A stretch of DNA of 62,983 bases from Salinispora mooreana (GCF_000379065.1 NZ_KB900614.1:2761030-2824012), one strand, 5' to 3'. Shown: positions 49,697 to 58,670, counted from the first letter of the stretch. The notes: generated by a model from the sequence alone, not told the origin. A program made the numbers and translations.

Positions 49697-50173
49697 ATGC
49701 CCCGCATCCGTCAGGCGATGTCTCGACTGATCGCCGCTGCTGTCCTCATGGTCGCCGGTCTGGCCGTCGCGCCTGCGGCGGCCGCCTACGGTGCCGATCA
49801 ATCCACCGAGCCCGTCACGCAGGCCAGTGGTTTCTGGGCCTGCTCGGTGCCGTCTGGATACACGTACACGGCGGTACGGCGAGAGCTCAGCGTCTGTAAT
49901 CCCGGCGGCTTCGCCAACTCCTACTATGTCGTTGCCCCCAGCGACCGGATCTGGGCCTGTACCGTGCCGTCTGGATACACGTACTCCTCCGTACGGCGAG
50001 AGCTCAGCGTCTGTAACCCCGGCGGTTTCGCCAACACCTACTACCTGCGGGTGCCCCAGGCCGGACTTTGGGCCTGCACCGTCCCACCTGGCTTCTCGTA
50101 CTCCTCCGTACGGCGAGAGCTCAACGTCTGTAACCCCAGCGGCTTCGCCAACACCTACTACCTGGTCGGCTAA
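49697..50173 (+). CDS. Secreted protein with three WAC...VCNP repeats
   Basis: GGAGG lies five bases before ATG 49697. The 158-residue product has a signal peptide (LIAAAVLMVAGLAVAPAAAA) and three tandem repeats of about 38 residues, at residues about 45-80, 83-119 and 123-158. Each has the form W-A-C-x-VP-x-G-[YF]-x-Y-x-x-VRREL-[SN]-VCNP-x-GFAN-x-YY. Each repeat has two Cys, so one disulfide per module is likely. The DNA repeats are also highly alike, pointing to recent duplication. The function is unknown; surface binding or an inhibitor-like role is possible. Confidence 0.85.
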   Translation: MPRIRQAMSRLIAAAVLMVAGLAVAPAAAAYGADQSTEPVTQASGFWACSVPSGYTYTAVRRELSVCNPGGFANSYYVVAPSDRIWACTVPSGYTYSSVRRELSVCNPGGFANTYYLRVPQAGLWACTVPPGFSYSSVRRELNVCNPSGFANTYYLVG

Positions 50174-50259
50174 AACAACCGGTGACCGGCCGCACGGCGC
50201 GGCGCGGGTGCGCGTCGCCTCAGAGGTAACTGAGGGCACGTGCTGACGGAGGAACCGTC

Positions 50260-50421
50260 CTGACCGACCACGAGTCCACTGACCGCATCAGCACGGCCGT
50301 CGGGCGCGATCCTGACGCGCCGACCGCGACCAGCGGCGTCGACGAGCGCGTCCAGGACGCCGCGGACCGCAACGAGCCGGCCGATCCGTATGACTACGAG
50401 GACTACTCGCACGACGACTGA
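50260..50421 (+). CDS. Possible small acidic protein with CTG start
   Basis: ACGGAGGA (50246-50253) is followed at good spacing by CTG 50260 and a frame of 53 residues to TGA 50419. It begins TDHESTDRISTAVGRDPDAP and ends YDYEDYSHDD, strongly acidic. No ATG, GTG or TTG start is available in frame nearby. The composition looks coding, but the rare start keeps this tentative. Confidence 0.35.
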   Translation: MTDHESTDRISTAVGRDPDAPTATSGVDERVQDAADRNEPADPYDYEDYSHDD

Positions 50422-50726
50422 CGGACCGCTGCGGTCAGCGCCCGCCCGATGCCCGCGAGGCTCGGGCGGGCGCCTCGCGTCAGGCCCTCCGTCAGCACGA
50501 TCCAGGCGGTTGAGCTGGACCATTCCCGGAGGCGGCACGATCGCGTACTCGGTCGACAAGCCGAGGGAACGGGCTGGTTCGGCGAGCCAGGCGAGGGGGC
50601 CGCCGCGTGTTGTTGATCAGCGGCACGTTCCGTTTCCTCGGATTCGGCTGTCACAGTCGGACGGTACGGGGTCTCTCATAAGACAGTGGTGGTGCAGTGC
50701 TGCCGCTTGGCTGATGGGAGACACGG

Positions 50727-51344
50727 ATGGGCCAGCAGGTGTTCGAGGTGGCGGTGTACACGGTGACCGATGCGCGGCAGATGCTCGAGCGTCATGGCCA
50801 GGTGCATCGGCGGTTGGCCGGCTACCCGGGGTACGTGACGTCGGTGGGATTACGGCAGGTCGACGATCCGCAGGTATTCGCCGACGTGGTGCTGTGGCAG
50901 GACCTGGCCTCGGCGCAGGCCGCCTCGACGGCGGTGCGTTCCGACGAGACGCTGGCCTGGTTCCTGTCGTCGCTGGGTGAGCCGCGGCTGTTCGGTCACT
51001 TCACCATGGCGGCTGATCCAGTGGAACCGGTGCGGCAGATCCAGGCCGCGCCGGTGGTGGAGATTGCCTCGTATCAACCGGCCGACGACGCAGCGCACGC
51101 GCGGGCCCACCAGCTGCTGCACAGCGTCACGTTGCCCGGCCGCCACGGGGTGCACGGGCATGTGGCGCTGACTGGTGAGGACGGCCTGGTGGGTGACCTC
51201 ATTGGCTGGGAATCCCCGCAGGTGTTCGAGTCGACTGCGCAGGCGTTGATGACCGATCCGCAGCTGGCGGCGTTTTTCACCCCGGCGCAGCGCACCCTGG
51301 TGTTCGCCCTGTTCACCCGTACCACCGGGCCGGTGAACGAGTGA
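50727..51344 (+). CDS. ABM-like ferredoxin-fold protein (two modules)
   Basis: This 205-residue protein starts at ATG 50727. Two halves each have the beta-alpha-beta pattern of antibiotic-biosynthesis-monooxygenase/dimeric alpha-beta barrel proteins: VFEVAVYTVTDARQMLERHG ... FADVVLWQDLASAQAA, and PVVEIASYQPADDAAHARAH ... DLIGWESPQVFESTAQAL. It looks like an internal duplication. It overlaps the sigma-factor gene by four bases, so it may modulate or be a target of that factor. Heme- or polyketide-type substrates are known for relatives; none can be named here. Confidence 0.7.
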   Translation: MGQQVFEVAVYTVTDARQMLERHGQVHRRLAGYPGYVTSVGLRQVDDPQVFADVVLWQDLASAQAASTAVRSDETLAWFLSSLGEPRLFGHFTMAADPVEPVRQIQAAPVVEIASYQPADDAAHARAHQLLHSVTLPGRHGVHGHVALTGEDGLVGDLIGWESPQVFESTAQALMTDPQLAAFFTPAQRTLVFALFTRTTGPVNE

Positions 51345-52201
51345 GTGTCGCCGGCGTCGACCTTGATGGCCTCGACACGCTGGTCGCCGCCGCCCAGGGC
51401 GGTGACCGGGACGCGTTGCAGCAGGTGTGCCGGCGGTTGCAGGACCCGATGTACCGGTTGGCGTTGCGGTTCACCGGCAACCCCACCGACGCCGAGGACG
51501 CCGCGCAGGAGGTGATGATCCGCCTGATCACAGGCCTGTCCACGTTCGAGGGCCGGTCACGATTCACCACCTGGGCGTACTCGGTGGCGGTGCGCCAGCT
51601 GATGCGCACCCGCCGGCGCACCGCGGAGGCGTCGGTGGCCGGCCCCGAGCCGTTCGCTGACTTCATCGACCGGCACCTAGCTGATCCCGAACCGGGTCCG
51701 GCCGCACAGGCCGAGCACGCCGAGCTGGTCGCGGATGTGCGCCTGTCGTGCACCTACGGGATGCTGCTGTGCCTGTCACGCGAGCAGCGCGTCGCCTACC
51801 TACTGGGTGACCTGCTCGGCTTCACCGACACCGACGCCGCCGGCATCTGCGCGATCACCGCCGCGGCGTTTCGGCAACGACTCGCCCGCGCCCGGGCGGT
51901 GATGCGCCAGCTGATGGCCGGCAGGTGCGGCCTCGTGCGCGAGCACAACCCCTGCCGTTGCCGGCGCTTGACCGCGGCCAGCACCGCCCACGGTCTGCTC
52001 GACCCCGCCGATCCGCGGTGGGCCCGCCACGCTGGCGTCACCCTGCCGATCACCACCGACACCCTGAACCGGGCCGCTGCGGAACTGGACCTGGCGGCCG
52101 CGGCCGCCGAGGTCTACCGCACCGATCCCGGCTTCGCCGCACCCGCCGCCGTGTGGGACAACCTCGCCCACTCCATGTCCGAACTACTCACCCAGCCATG
52201 A
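51341..52201 (+). CDS. ECF-type RNA polymerase sigma factor with C-terminal extension
   Basis: GTG 51341 overlaps the previous stop. The 286-residue protein has sigma-2 (LQDPMYRLALRFTGNPTDAE, AAQEVMIRLITGLSTFEGRS) and sigma-4 (LLCLSREQRVAYLLGDLLGF, ITAAAFRQRLARARAVMRQL) regions. A long C-terminal extension begins with a Cys-rich patch (EHNPCRCRRL). This matches ECF groups that carry their own regulatory tail, with no separate anti-sigma factor visible here. A terminator follows at 52531. Redox or ligand control through the cysteines is an inference. Confidence 0.82.
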   Translation: MSVAGVDLDGLDTLVAAAQGGDRDALQQVCRRLQDPMYRLALRFTGNPTDAEDAAQEVMIRLITGLSTFEGRSRFTTWAYSVAVRQLMRTRRRTAEASVAGPEPFADFIDRHLADPEPGPAAQAEHAELVADVRLSCTYGMLLCLSREQRVAYLLGDLLGFTDTDAAGICAITAAAFRQRLARARAVMRQLMAGRCGLVREHNPCRCRRLTAASTAHGLLDPADPRWARHAGVTLPITTDTLNRAAAELDLAAAAAEVYRTDPGFAAPAAVWDNLAHSMSELLTQP

Positions 52202-52530
52202 CCCATCCCCGCACGCGCGGACACCGCAGACCCCGTAGTTGGCCCTGTGGATCCGCACCACCGGCTGCCCGGCTGCGGGCTCACCTGCGAACAGCCCGGT
52301 GGCACACACCTCAACGGTCGGCCCGAACTGCTGGAACGGGACCGGCGCAGGAGCTGGTCGACGTCGGCCAGGAGCCGCCCAAGCCGGTCGCGGACCGCAC
52401 CGTACTGACGCGTCCTGGCCGCTCAGCCCCCGAAACTACGCACCTCGACGGCGCGACACCCGGCCCTTGATGGGCCGGGTGTCGGTGACCGGCATGGACC
52501 CGCCCTGGCCCCTACGACGCCCTACAACGA

Positions 52531-52560
52531 CTCAGGCCCCCTCCACAGAGGGGGCCTGAG
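52531..52560 (+). terminator. Terminator after the sigma-factor operon
   Basis: CTCAGGCCCCCT and AGGGGGCCTGAG form a perfect 12-bp stem around CCACAG. The 330 bases between the sigma gene and this hairpin contain no convincing gene. Confidence 0.8.
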
Positions 52561-52585
52561 CTGCGGTGGAGTAGCTCCACCTTCC

Positions 52586-52614
52586 GGGTGACTGATGGGA
52601 ATTGAACCCGTAAC
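52586..52614. other. tRNA 3'-end-like fragment, probable attachment remnant
   Basis: On the minus strand the bases read as a tRNA T-arm (GGGTTCAATTCCC) followed by an acceptor-like end. No anticodon or D-arm sequence adjoins it, so it is not a tRNA gene. It lies about 110 bases beyond the 3' end of the broken integrase at 52728, the standard position of an attachment site. Confidence 0.5.
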
Positions 52615-52727
52615 GGAGGCATGGCCAGAGGGTCGATATGCGGTCTGACCTGCATCTCAATCTCTCCTGATCCCCCTCGATCCCCCTTGATAGCGGGCCG
52701 ATTCCCCTACCGTTCCCCTAAAGTCGA

Positions 52728-53317
52728 TCATGTTATCTCGGCCAGCTCGTCCGCTAACTCCTCGTCGACCTCGGTGTCCAGATCCTCCGACCGCACGTCC
52801 GCCATCGCCTCCTCGATCGCCGCGATGATCCCCTCGTCGACCTCCTCACGGAGGTGCCCGTACAGCAGATCCGTCACGACGAATCGACGAATGGCCGAGG
52901 CGGCGGGAGATCGCCGACAATGGGCGGCCGGCGGAAATCAGAATCGCCGCGTGGGTGTGGCGGAGGTCGTGAATGCGCAAGCCGGGAAGCTCGGCATCCT
53001 CGCACGCCCGCACCCCATATCCGGCGGAAATTCCGAGTGCGCACCAAGCCACCTTTCGGTGCCGTGAAAACGACCTCGCCACTCGCCTTTCCAGCGATCA
53101 GGGGAGCCAACAGCAGGGCCACCTTCTTCGTGAAGCTGACCGTGCGCCGACCTTTGACGGTCTTCGGCGACTGGAACACCAGCTCCCCGGTACTGGCCAT
53201 CTCCTGAAGCTGCTCGACGACAGTCAACCGCGGCCGTGCGGCGAGCAGGTCGACCCGGTCGGCGCGCAGCCCGATCGCTTCGCCCCACCGCAGCCCGGTC
53301 GCCACCAACAGCATGAC
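52728..53317 (-). pseudogene. Tyrosine integrase, C-terminal part (interrupted and frameshifted)
   Basis: The pieces, in minus order, are LVMLLVATGLRWGEAIGLRA (first catalytic Arg), TVEQLQ-type core, HDLRHTHAAILISAG (second box), RRLGHSS, and VTDLLYGHLREEVDEG (catalytic Tyr), ending at TGA 52728. At least two frameshifts separate them, near 53045 and 52880. The N-terminal part continues at 55437-55655, on the other side of an IS630 and an IS982 copy. Rejoining at the CTAG restores ...HWRPL-VMLLVATG... in frame. Confidence 0.8.
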
Positions 53318-54407
53318 TAGTGTCCCGCGCCAGGAATTCGTTGAAGATATGAGGCGAGCCGGTCGAGGATCTCGTCGGCGGTCTTGGTCCAGATGAACGG
53401 TTTGGGGTCGTCGTTCCATACTGCGGTCCAGGCGCGTAGGTCGTTCTCCAGAGCCCGTAGGGAGGTGTGCGCGGCGCGGCGTAGTCGTTTGTCGGTCAGC
53501 AGCCCGAACCACCGTTCGACCTGGTTGAGCCAGGACGAGTAGGTGGGGGTGACGTGCATGTGGAACCGGGGATGCGCGGCGAGCCAACGCTTCACGGTGG
53601 GGTGCTTGTGGGTGCTGTAGTTGTCGCAGATCAGGTGTACGTCGAGGTCGGCGGGGACTTCGGTGTCCAGCTTCGCCAGGAACTTCTTGAACTCCACAGC
53701 CCGATGTCGGCGATGCACTGAGGTGATCACCTGGCCGGTGGCCACGTCGAGCGCGGCGAACAGGGTGGTGATGCCGTGCCGGACGTAGTCGTGGGTGCGC
53801 CGCTCGGGCAGGCCGGGCATCATCGGCAGCACCGGCGCCGATCTGTCGAGGGCCTGAATCTGGGACTTCTCGTCCACGCACAGCACCAGCGCACGCTCCG
53901 GCGGGTCCAGGTACAACCCGACCACGTCACGGACCTTGTCGATGAACTGCGGGTCGTTCGACAGCTTGAACGTCTCTACCCGGTGGGGCTGAAGGCCGAA
54001 GGCCTTCCAGATCCGACCCACCGTCGAGCGCGACAGCCCAGACTCGGCCGCCATCGACGCCCGCGACCAGTGCCTGGCGTCGGTCGGCGTGCGCTCCAGG
54101 TAGCAACCACGACCTGCTCGACCTGCTCATCACCGATCGTGCGTGGTGCGCCCGGCCGGGGCTGGTCAACCAGACCCTCCAACCGGCGGGCCACGAACCG
54201 GTTACGCCACTTGCCCACCGTCTACGGCCAGATCCCCCACTCCGCGGCAACATCCTGATTGGACTTGCCTTCCGCGCAGCCCAACACGATCCGACACCGC
54301 TGAGCCAGGGCCTGCGACGACGTGGCCCGCCGTGACCAACGCACCAACGTCGCGCGTTCCTCATCGGTCAACGTCACCACGGCCACCGGCCGACCTCTAC
54401 GCGCCAC
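53317..54407 (-). pseudogene. IS630-family transposase, inactivated
   Basis: The frame starts at 54407 (ARRGRPVAVVTLTDEERATL) and hits TAG after WGIWP, where a Gln codon would continue as TVGKWRNRFVARRLEGLVDQ. A second lesion follows EQVVVAT. The catalytic part from 54054 is intact: VLCVDEKSQIQAL, LICDNYSTHKHP and NQVERWF supply the DDE residues. One stop plus one frameshift suffice to kill it. Confidence 0.85.
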
Positions 54408-54451
54408 CCACCAATCCTACAGTTATTCAACGAATTTCTGGCGCGGGACAC
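53320..54451 (-). mobile_element. IS630-family insertion sequence, degenerate
   Basis: Terminal inverted repeats begin GTGTCCCGCGCCAG and continue AATTCGTTGAA with one mismatch between ends. TA duplications lie at 53318-53319 and 54452-54453. The target was CTAG inside the integrase gene. The single transposase gene is broken, so the copy is not autonomous. It differs clearly from the IS630 at 111-1240. Confidence 0.85.
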
Positions 54452-54454
54452 TAG

Positions 54455-55434
54455 ACGAGTAGTTCCGAATTCCGGTCAGTGGTCGTAGGCGATCAGGGAT
54501 CGGGTGACGGGTGCGCCGGTTGTGTTGTTGTGCCAGATCGCGGCGGCCATGGCCAGGAGCCGTTGAGCCGACCCGGACGGCGACGCCGACGAAGGTCCGT
54601 CCGCCGTGTTGTTCGAGGTCAAGCTGGCCCTTGAGGGTGTCGTTGACCGACTCGATGAGCTGGCGGACCTTCGTGAGTATCGCCTCGCCGTAGCGGGCCT
54701 TTTCCTTCTTGCGCGATGGTCGGAGTAGGGCGATGCCCTGTTCGGCCAACTGCCGCTCGAACGGCGTGGAGGCGAAGCCTTTGTCGCTGATCAGCAGGAT
54801 CCCGGCGTGTTCGGCGACCACGCCCGCCTCGACCTGAAGCATCGCGGTGAGGACCTCGCGTTCGCTGATCTTCGGGTTGGCCAGGGCCCACAGGATCGGC
54901 ATGCCGGTCGGGTGCACACCAGGTACAGCCGTAGTCCCCAGAAAGAACCGGGAGTGGGAGGCGCAGTAGCCGTATCCGGCCCAGCCGGCCAGGTCCGAGC
55001 GTTGCACGGTGGGGTGGGACATGCCGCACGGGATGGGGGTGGAGTCGACGATCCAGTGGTTGTCGAACCAAAAGTCACTGTCCCGGGCCAGGTCACGGAT
55101 CACCTTCTTGATCAACGGCAGCGCGGCGCGTAGCCGCTTGTTGTAGCCCGGTCGCTGTGACAGGTACGGGAACATGCCGGCCAGGTGGATGCGGGCGTAG
55201 CGGATCCAGTGCGCCTCTGAGCGGGCGCCGAGCAGGACCTGCGCCACGGCCAGGCAGACCAACTCGGAGTCGGTCAACAGCGGCGGCCGGCCCCGCCACC
55301 GGGGCGTGCGGATGCTGTCGTCGATCTTCACGTACAGTGCGGTCAAGAGGGTATCCAGGTCCTGCGTCACAACATGATCATGGACACCATCTCTTCATGC
55401 CCACACATCGACCCCTGACATCGGAACTACTCGT
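54455..55434 (-). mobile_element. IS982-family insertion sequence
   Basis: Inverted repeats ACGAGTAGTTCCGA lie at 54455-54468 and (complement) 55421-55434. CTAG flanks both ends (54451-54454, 55435-55438), consistent with target duplication in the CTAG formed at the end of the IS630. It therefore inserted after that element. Confidence 0.75.
54476..55370 (-). pseudogene. IS982-family transposase with a 3' frameshift
   Basis: From ATG 55370 the frame begins TQDLDTLLTALYVKIDDSIR. It has the family's N-terminal HTH-like part and DDE-type motifs WIVDSTPIPCG, ILLISDKGFAS and IESVNDTLKGQLDLEQHGGR. After VAVRV an extra base shifts the frame; the expected end (LLAMAAAIWHNNTTGAPVTR, then SLIAYDH and stop at 54476) lies in the next frame. 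The catalytic residues come before the lesion, so weak activity cannot be excluded. Confidence 0.8.
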
Positions 55435-55436
55435 CT

Positions 55437-55655
55437 AGCGGACGCCAGTGCGGTGGCAGTGCCGCGATCAGGCGGCCGATCTCCGGGTCGGGAAGGAACC
55501 GCATCTCTTTCGGCTCCCGGCGCGGCAAGCTCGTGGACGAGCACGGGTTGAGCCGGATGCGCTTCGCGCCGATCGCGGCGGTGCAGATGGTGTGCAGTAG
55601 GCCGTGGCAGTTGCTGATGGTCTTCGCCGACAGCGGCTTGCGCTGGGCAGCCTGA
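55437..55655 (-). pseudogene. Tyrosine integrase, N-terminal part upstream of the IS pair
   Basis: The minus frame reads QRKPLSAKTISNCHGLLHTI, CTAAIGAKRIRLNPC, REPKEMRFLPDPEIGRLIAA and LPPHWRPL, ending at the CTAG where the IS copies sit. This is the core-binding domain of the integrase whose catalytic part is at 52728-53317. The start of the gene is missing: TGA lies in frame just upstream. Confidence 0.75.
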
Positions 55656-55824
55656 CAGCATCAAGGCCAAGCCAGCACCGGGTGGCCGAGGCGCGGTGGC
55701 CGTGGCTGGGTGTGCTGCTCGGTACGCCGGCCGCACCCATATACGAGGTGCCCGGCGTTGAGTGACAGCAATCCTGCTACACACGCTCCCCCGCATGCTC
55801 GCGAAACGGTCCTCTTTTTGATTG

Positions 55825-55962
55825 CTAATTTTGAGGCTCTTTGCGTTCACGCTCAGCATCGCGAATGCCATGATGCACCGCCGCGCGGACCACCGCGTAA
55901 AGTACCACGAAAGCCAACGCGTAGAACACGAAAGCTGCTATACCCCCAGACAGGATGTCCAT
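55825..55962 (-). CDS. Small single-pass membrane protein
   Basis: ATG 55962 opens a 45-residue frame: MDILSGGIAAFVFYALAFVV, one hydrophobic helix, then LYAVVRAAVHHG and a charged tail ending RDAERERKEPQN. It lies 27 bases downstream of the permease gene on the same strand and ends the membrane-transport set. No clear ribosome-binding site is visible. It is too short for family assignment. Confidence 0.5.
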   Translation of the reverse strand: MDILSGGIAAFVFYALAFVVLYAVVRAAVHHGIRDAERERKEPQN

Positions 55963-55989
55963 CACAACATTGTATCAAAGCGCAACTAT

Positions 55990-56622
55990 TCACCACGATA
56001 CTGCACCCCTGCGGGTGTCCTTCACAAGGAGAAAGACAACTGCGCAAGCGTAAAGGCAGGCAATAAGGATCGTTGAGTGGAATTTCGCCGCCTCCTGGAG
56101 TGCTACTGCCCACCAGTGGAAGCCACTCGCACTTGCTGGATTCTGACCAAATACCAAACTCAGCAGCACGTAAGATGCAGGCAACATCCACGCCCAGGTC
56201 GACGATACAAGTGCCGTACCTATAATCGCCAGAGCCGCGAAGAGTATGCAGTTGCGAGTCACCGCCCATGCGGTGTCGGATGAGTCGGAGGCGAGCGTAG
56301 CCAGAACTGTTAATATCGACACGACTCCAGTTGCAAGCAGAATCCATAATATCCGAGCAATCGTCGACATCATCACATTAAATATGTCAAGCCACTGACT
56401 CCTACTCGCAACAGCGACTGCGATGCCAACGCCCGATAGTGCAGGGGTTAAAAGGTGAACCGAGACTGACGATGAAAACGGAACCACGAATTCACTAATA
56501 AGAGTGCCATTGAAGGAGATTTCAAGCGCTAGGCTCCCAGCAACCAGCACTCCGGCCGCCGGGAGTTCATGCATCTTCAACCAGGCCCGCAGAACGTGAC
56601 GGTCGGGCGGCGAAAATATCAC
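55990..56622 (-). CDS. Polytopic membrane protein (ABC-transporter permease-like)
   Basis: This 210-residue protein has about five or six hydrophobic segments, for example ILWILLATGVVSILTVLATL, CILFAALAIIGTALVSSTWA and ILIACLYACAVVFLLVKDTR. It lies two bases after the larger membrane protein and in one transcript with the ATPase at 57839. It probably is a second permease-type subunit. The local DNA is visibly AT-richer than its neighbours, as are all genes from 55.8 to 59.9 kb. Confidence 0.6.
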   Translation of the reverse strand: MIFSPPDRHVLRAWLKMHELPAAGVLVAGSLALEISFNGTLISEFVVPFSSSVSVHLLTPALSGVGIAVAVASRSQWLDIFNVMMSTIARILWILLATGVVSILTVLATLASDSSDTAWAVTRNCILFAALAIIGTALVSSTWAWMLPASYVLLSLVFGQNPASASGFHWWAVALQEAAKFHSTILIACLYACAVVFLLVKDTRRGAVSW

Positions 56623-56624
56623 GA

Positions 56625-57842
56625 TTACGGCTCGCAGCGATGAATAGCTGCTACCATTTCTCGAGCAACCTCGACAGTTAGTCCATGCTCGGCGCGTAAT
56701 TCCACAAGTGAAGTGAGAGCATCAGCGATACGCGCGATGTCGCCGACAAAGCGCGGCGAGGGAGGTTCTTCGCCGAAGAGTTGAGGGCAGTGCCAGGGCA
56801 GCACAACAGCATAGACGACGTCGGCCAGCGGAACTCTCCCCGTTGAGAAATCGTCTGGCTTAATCTCAACCCGTCCACGCCGGTCATCGTCAGGTCGCAC
56901 ACCTTCACCAGGAATCCGCTCAACGTACACTCGAGGCAGTAAATCAGAAATGCCAAGCTGGCCTGCCGCATCGTGAATGACACTTACGTCGCGGGCGAGG
57001 TCCGGAAGAAATCGTTCATGTTCCGGGTATACACACACCGTGACCTGTTTCGAAACGCACGTACTGGCACTCACTCCGTGTTCCTCAAATCGGGGAATAT
57101 CAGCAGAATTGCTACTAGACAGTAGCAATGCAATCGCAAGGCCTACTGCAACCAGCCCCCGAAGGCGACTGTTAAGCGCAGCATGCATGGCCAGGCAGCT
57201 AGCCATAAATACTAGCATAAAGCCGAATTGCAAAAACAGGTAGGTAGTCGAAAACTGAAGCCCTAACAGACTGGAAGTGGCTGAACCTACGTCAAAGGGC
57301 GCGAAGCCCCCACCACTTCTTCCCAGATTCCAATAGACCGCCACAGCCCCAATTACGGAAACAGGAGCTCCAACTACCGCACCAAGCATTCTTCCAATCA
57401 CCGAGCCAAGGAGAATATAGGATAGCAAGGCACAAATCTGCGCGAGAATAAGAAAAAGTGCCGGGGTGCGCGGCACCAAAGTCGCACTATCGGCGATGTA
57501 CAGGAATATGCTAGTCGATAAAAGATAGGCTAAGCCAGCGGGCAACGCGGCGGTGAGCCAAAGCCCCAAAACCGCACGGATGGGATGACTGAGCATCCGT
57601 GCCTGAGGAAGACGATGCTCATTCTTTATTCTTCCACCGTCAACGGCCGCGACTCCAGCCAGTAGCGGGCCAATTATTACTAGCCCTGATCCCGACCAGT
57701 CTACAGTCCAGTTCCATTCTCCACGCCAAGGCATCCCACGATCGAAAAAGTTGAATGCCTGTACAGAAAGTACGATTACTGTGGACCAGATGCCAAGGTG
57801 AAGGCGCGCGGCAGCAGCAGGCAGAGCGAGAATGGATTTCAC
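56625..57842 (-). CDS. Membrane protein with C-terminal soluble domain, ABC-associated
   Basis: This 405-residue protein overlaps the ATPase gene by four bases. Six or so N-terminal hydrophobic segments (LAYLLSTSIFLYIADSATLV, FLILAQICALLSYILLG, GLVAVGLAIALLLSSSNSAD) are followed from about residue 250 by a soluble domain with Cys pairs (STCVSKQVTVCVYPEH, WHCPQLFG, IHRCEP). The layout resembles integral membrane partners of bacteriocin-type or antimicrobial-efflux ABC ATPases. The soluble domain may face outside, where disulfides would form. Confidence 0.6.
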   Translation of the reverse strand: MKSILALPAAAARLHLGIWSTVIVLSVQAFNFFDRGMPWRGEWNWTVDWSGSGLVIIGPLLAGVAAVDGGRIKNEHRLPQARMLSHPIRAVLGLWLTAALPAGLAYLLSTSIFLYIADSATLVPRTPALFLILAQICALLSYILLGSVIGRMLGAVVGAPVSVIGAVAVYWNLGRSGGGFAPFDVGSATSSLLGLQFSTTYLFLQFGFMLVFMASCLAMHAALNSRLRGLVAVGLAIALLLSSSNSADIPRFEEHGVSASTCVSKQVTVCVYPEHERFLPDLARDVSVIHDAAGQLGISDLLPRVYVERIPGEGVRPDDDRRGRVEIKPDDFSTGRVPLADVVYAVVLPWHCPQLFGEEPPSPRFVGDIARIADALTSLVELRAEHGLTVEVAREMVAAIHRCEP

Positions 57843-58591
57843 TTTTCATCCGCCCAGATACGCGACAGAGCCAGCTCGATTGGCGAGTCGACTCGGATGT
57901 CGCCGTCGTTTACGCTACTACCAAGTAGAGATTGTGTTGTGCCATCGAAGCGAAGTTGTCCATGGTCAAGAACTAGTACACGATCCGCTAGTGCCTGAAG
58001 ATCCTCCGTTAAATGAGTAGAGACGAGGATGGCTTTCGTCCGCGAGATCGAACGTAGAACCTGTCGCACCCGCTGCCGTTGCTGTGGATCGAGTCCCACG
58101 GTGGGCTCATCTAGAACGATGAGGTCTGGTGCATGCACCAACGCATACGCAATCCCGAGCCGTCGCTTCATGCCACCCGAAAGGCTTCCAATCCTTTCGT
58201 CACGCTTAGCAGCCAAGCCTACTGCTACTAGTGCCCGGTCGATGCATTCCGAACGGCTCCGCCTCGCGATCCCTCTAAGCCATGCCGTGTAATGGAGGAA
58301 CTGCGACGGCGTGGCCCGTGTGGGAAGAGTAAAATCCTGAGGCAGATACCCGATACCCGCCCGTACCGTTCGGCGGCCGACCCTAGAACTCAATGATTGA
58401 TTGTTGAAGAATATGCCACCTGACGATGGTTTCAACAGCGTCGTACACAGACCGATAAGAGTTGACTTCCCAGCACCATTTGGGCCCACCAATACGGTAA
58501 TTCCCGGCCCAATTTCCGTATCAATGGGGCCGAGTTGGAAACCTGTCGGGTGGGATTTTGTCACCGAAGCCAGCCTTAGGCCGATCGTCAT
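57839..58591 (-). CDS. ABC transporter ATP-binding protein
   Basis: This 250-residue ATPase has Walker A VLVGPNGAGKST (33-44), a Q-loop region IGYLPQDFTLPT, signature LSGGMKRRLGIAYAL, Walker B LIVLDEPTVGLDP and the switch His in VSTHLTEDLQAL. It has no membrane domain; the two membrane proteins downstream complete the transporter. It begins 18 bases after a strong hairpin (58609-58646), so its expression may be lower than that of the upstream secreted proteins. Export of, or immunity to, those proteins is a natural guess. Confidence 0.9.
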   Translation of the reverse strand: MTIGLRLASVTKSHPTGFQLGPIDTEIGPGITVLVGPNGAGKSTLIGLCTTLLKPSSGGIFFNNQSLSSRVGRRTVRAGIGYLPQDFTLPTRATPSQFLHYTAWLRGIARRSRSECIDRALVAVGLAAKRDERIGSLSGGMKRRLGIAYALVHAPDLIVLDEPTVGLDPQQRQRVRQVLRSISRTKAILVSTHLTEDLQALADRVLVLDHGQLRFDGTTQSLLGSSVNDGDIRVDSPIELALSRIWADEK

Positions 58592-58608
58592 GTTCCCCCT
58601 TCCGATGA

Positions 58609-58646
58609 AGAACCCGGCACCGCATACATGCGCGGTGCCGGGTTCT
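58609..58646 (-). terminator. Hairpin between secreted-protein genes and ABC genes
   Basis: AGAACCCGGCACCGC and its exact complement (15 bp) enclose ATACATGC. On the minus strand it follows the secreted-protein gene (ends 58671) and precedes the ATPase start (58591). It may act as a partial terminator. Confidence 0.75.
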
Positions 58647-58670
58647 CAAGGTACTAAGTTCTTGGCAAAA

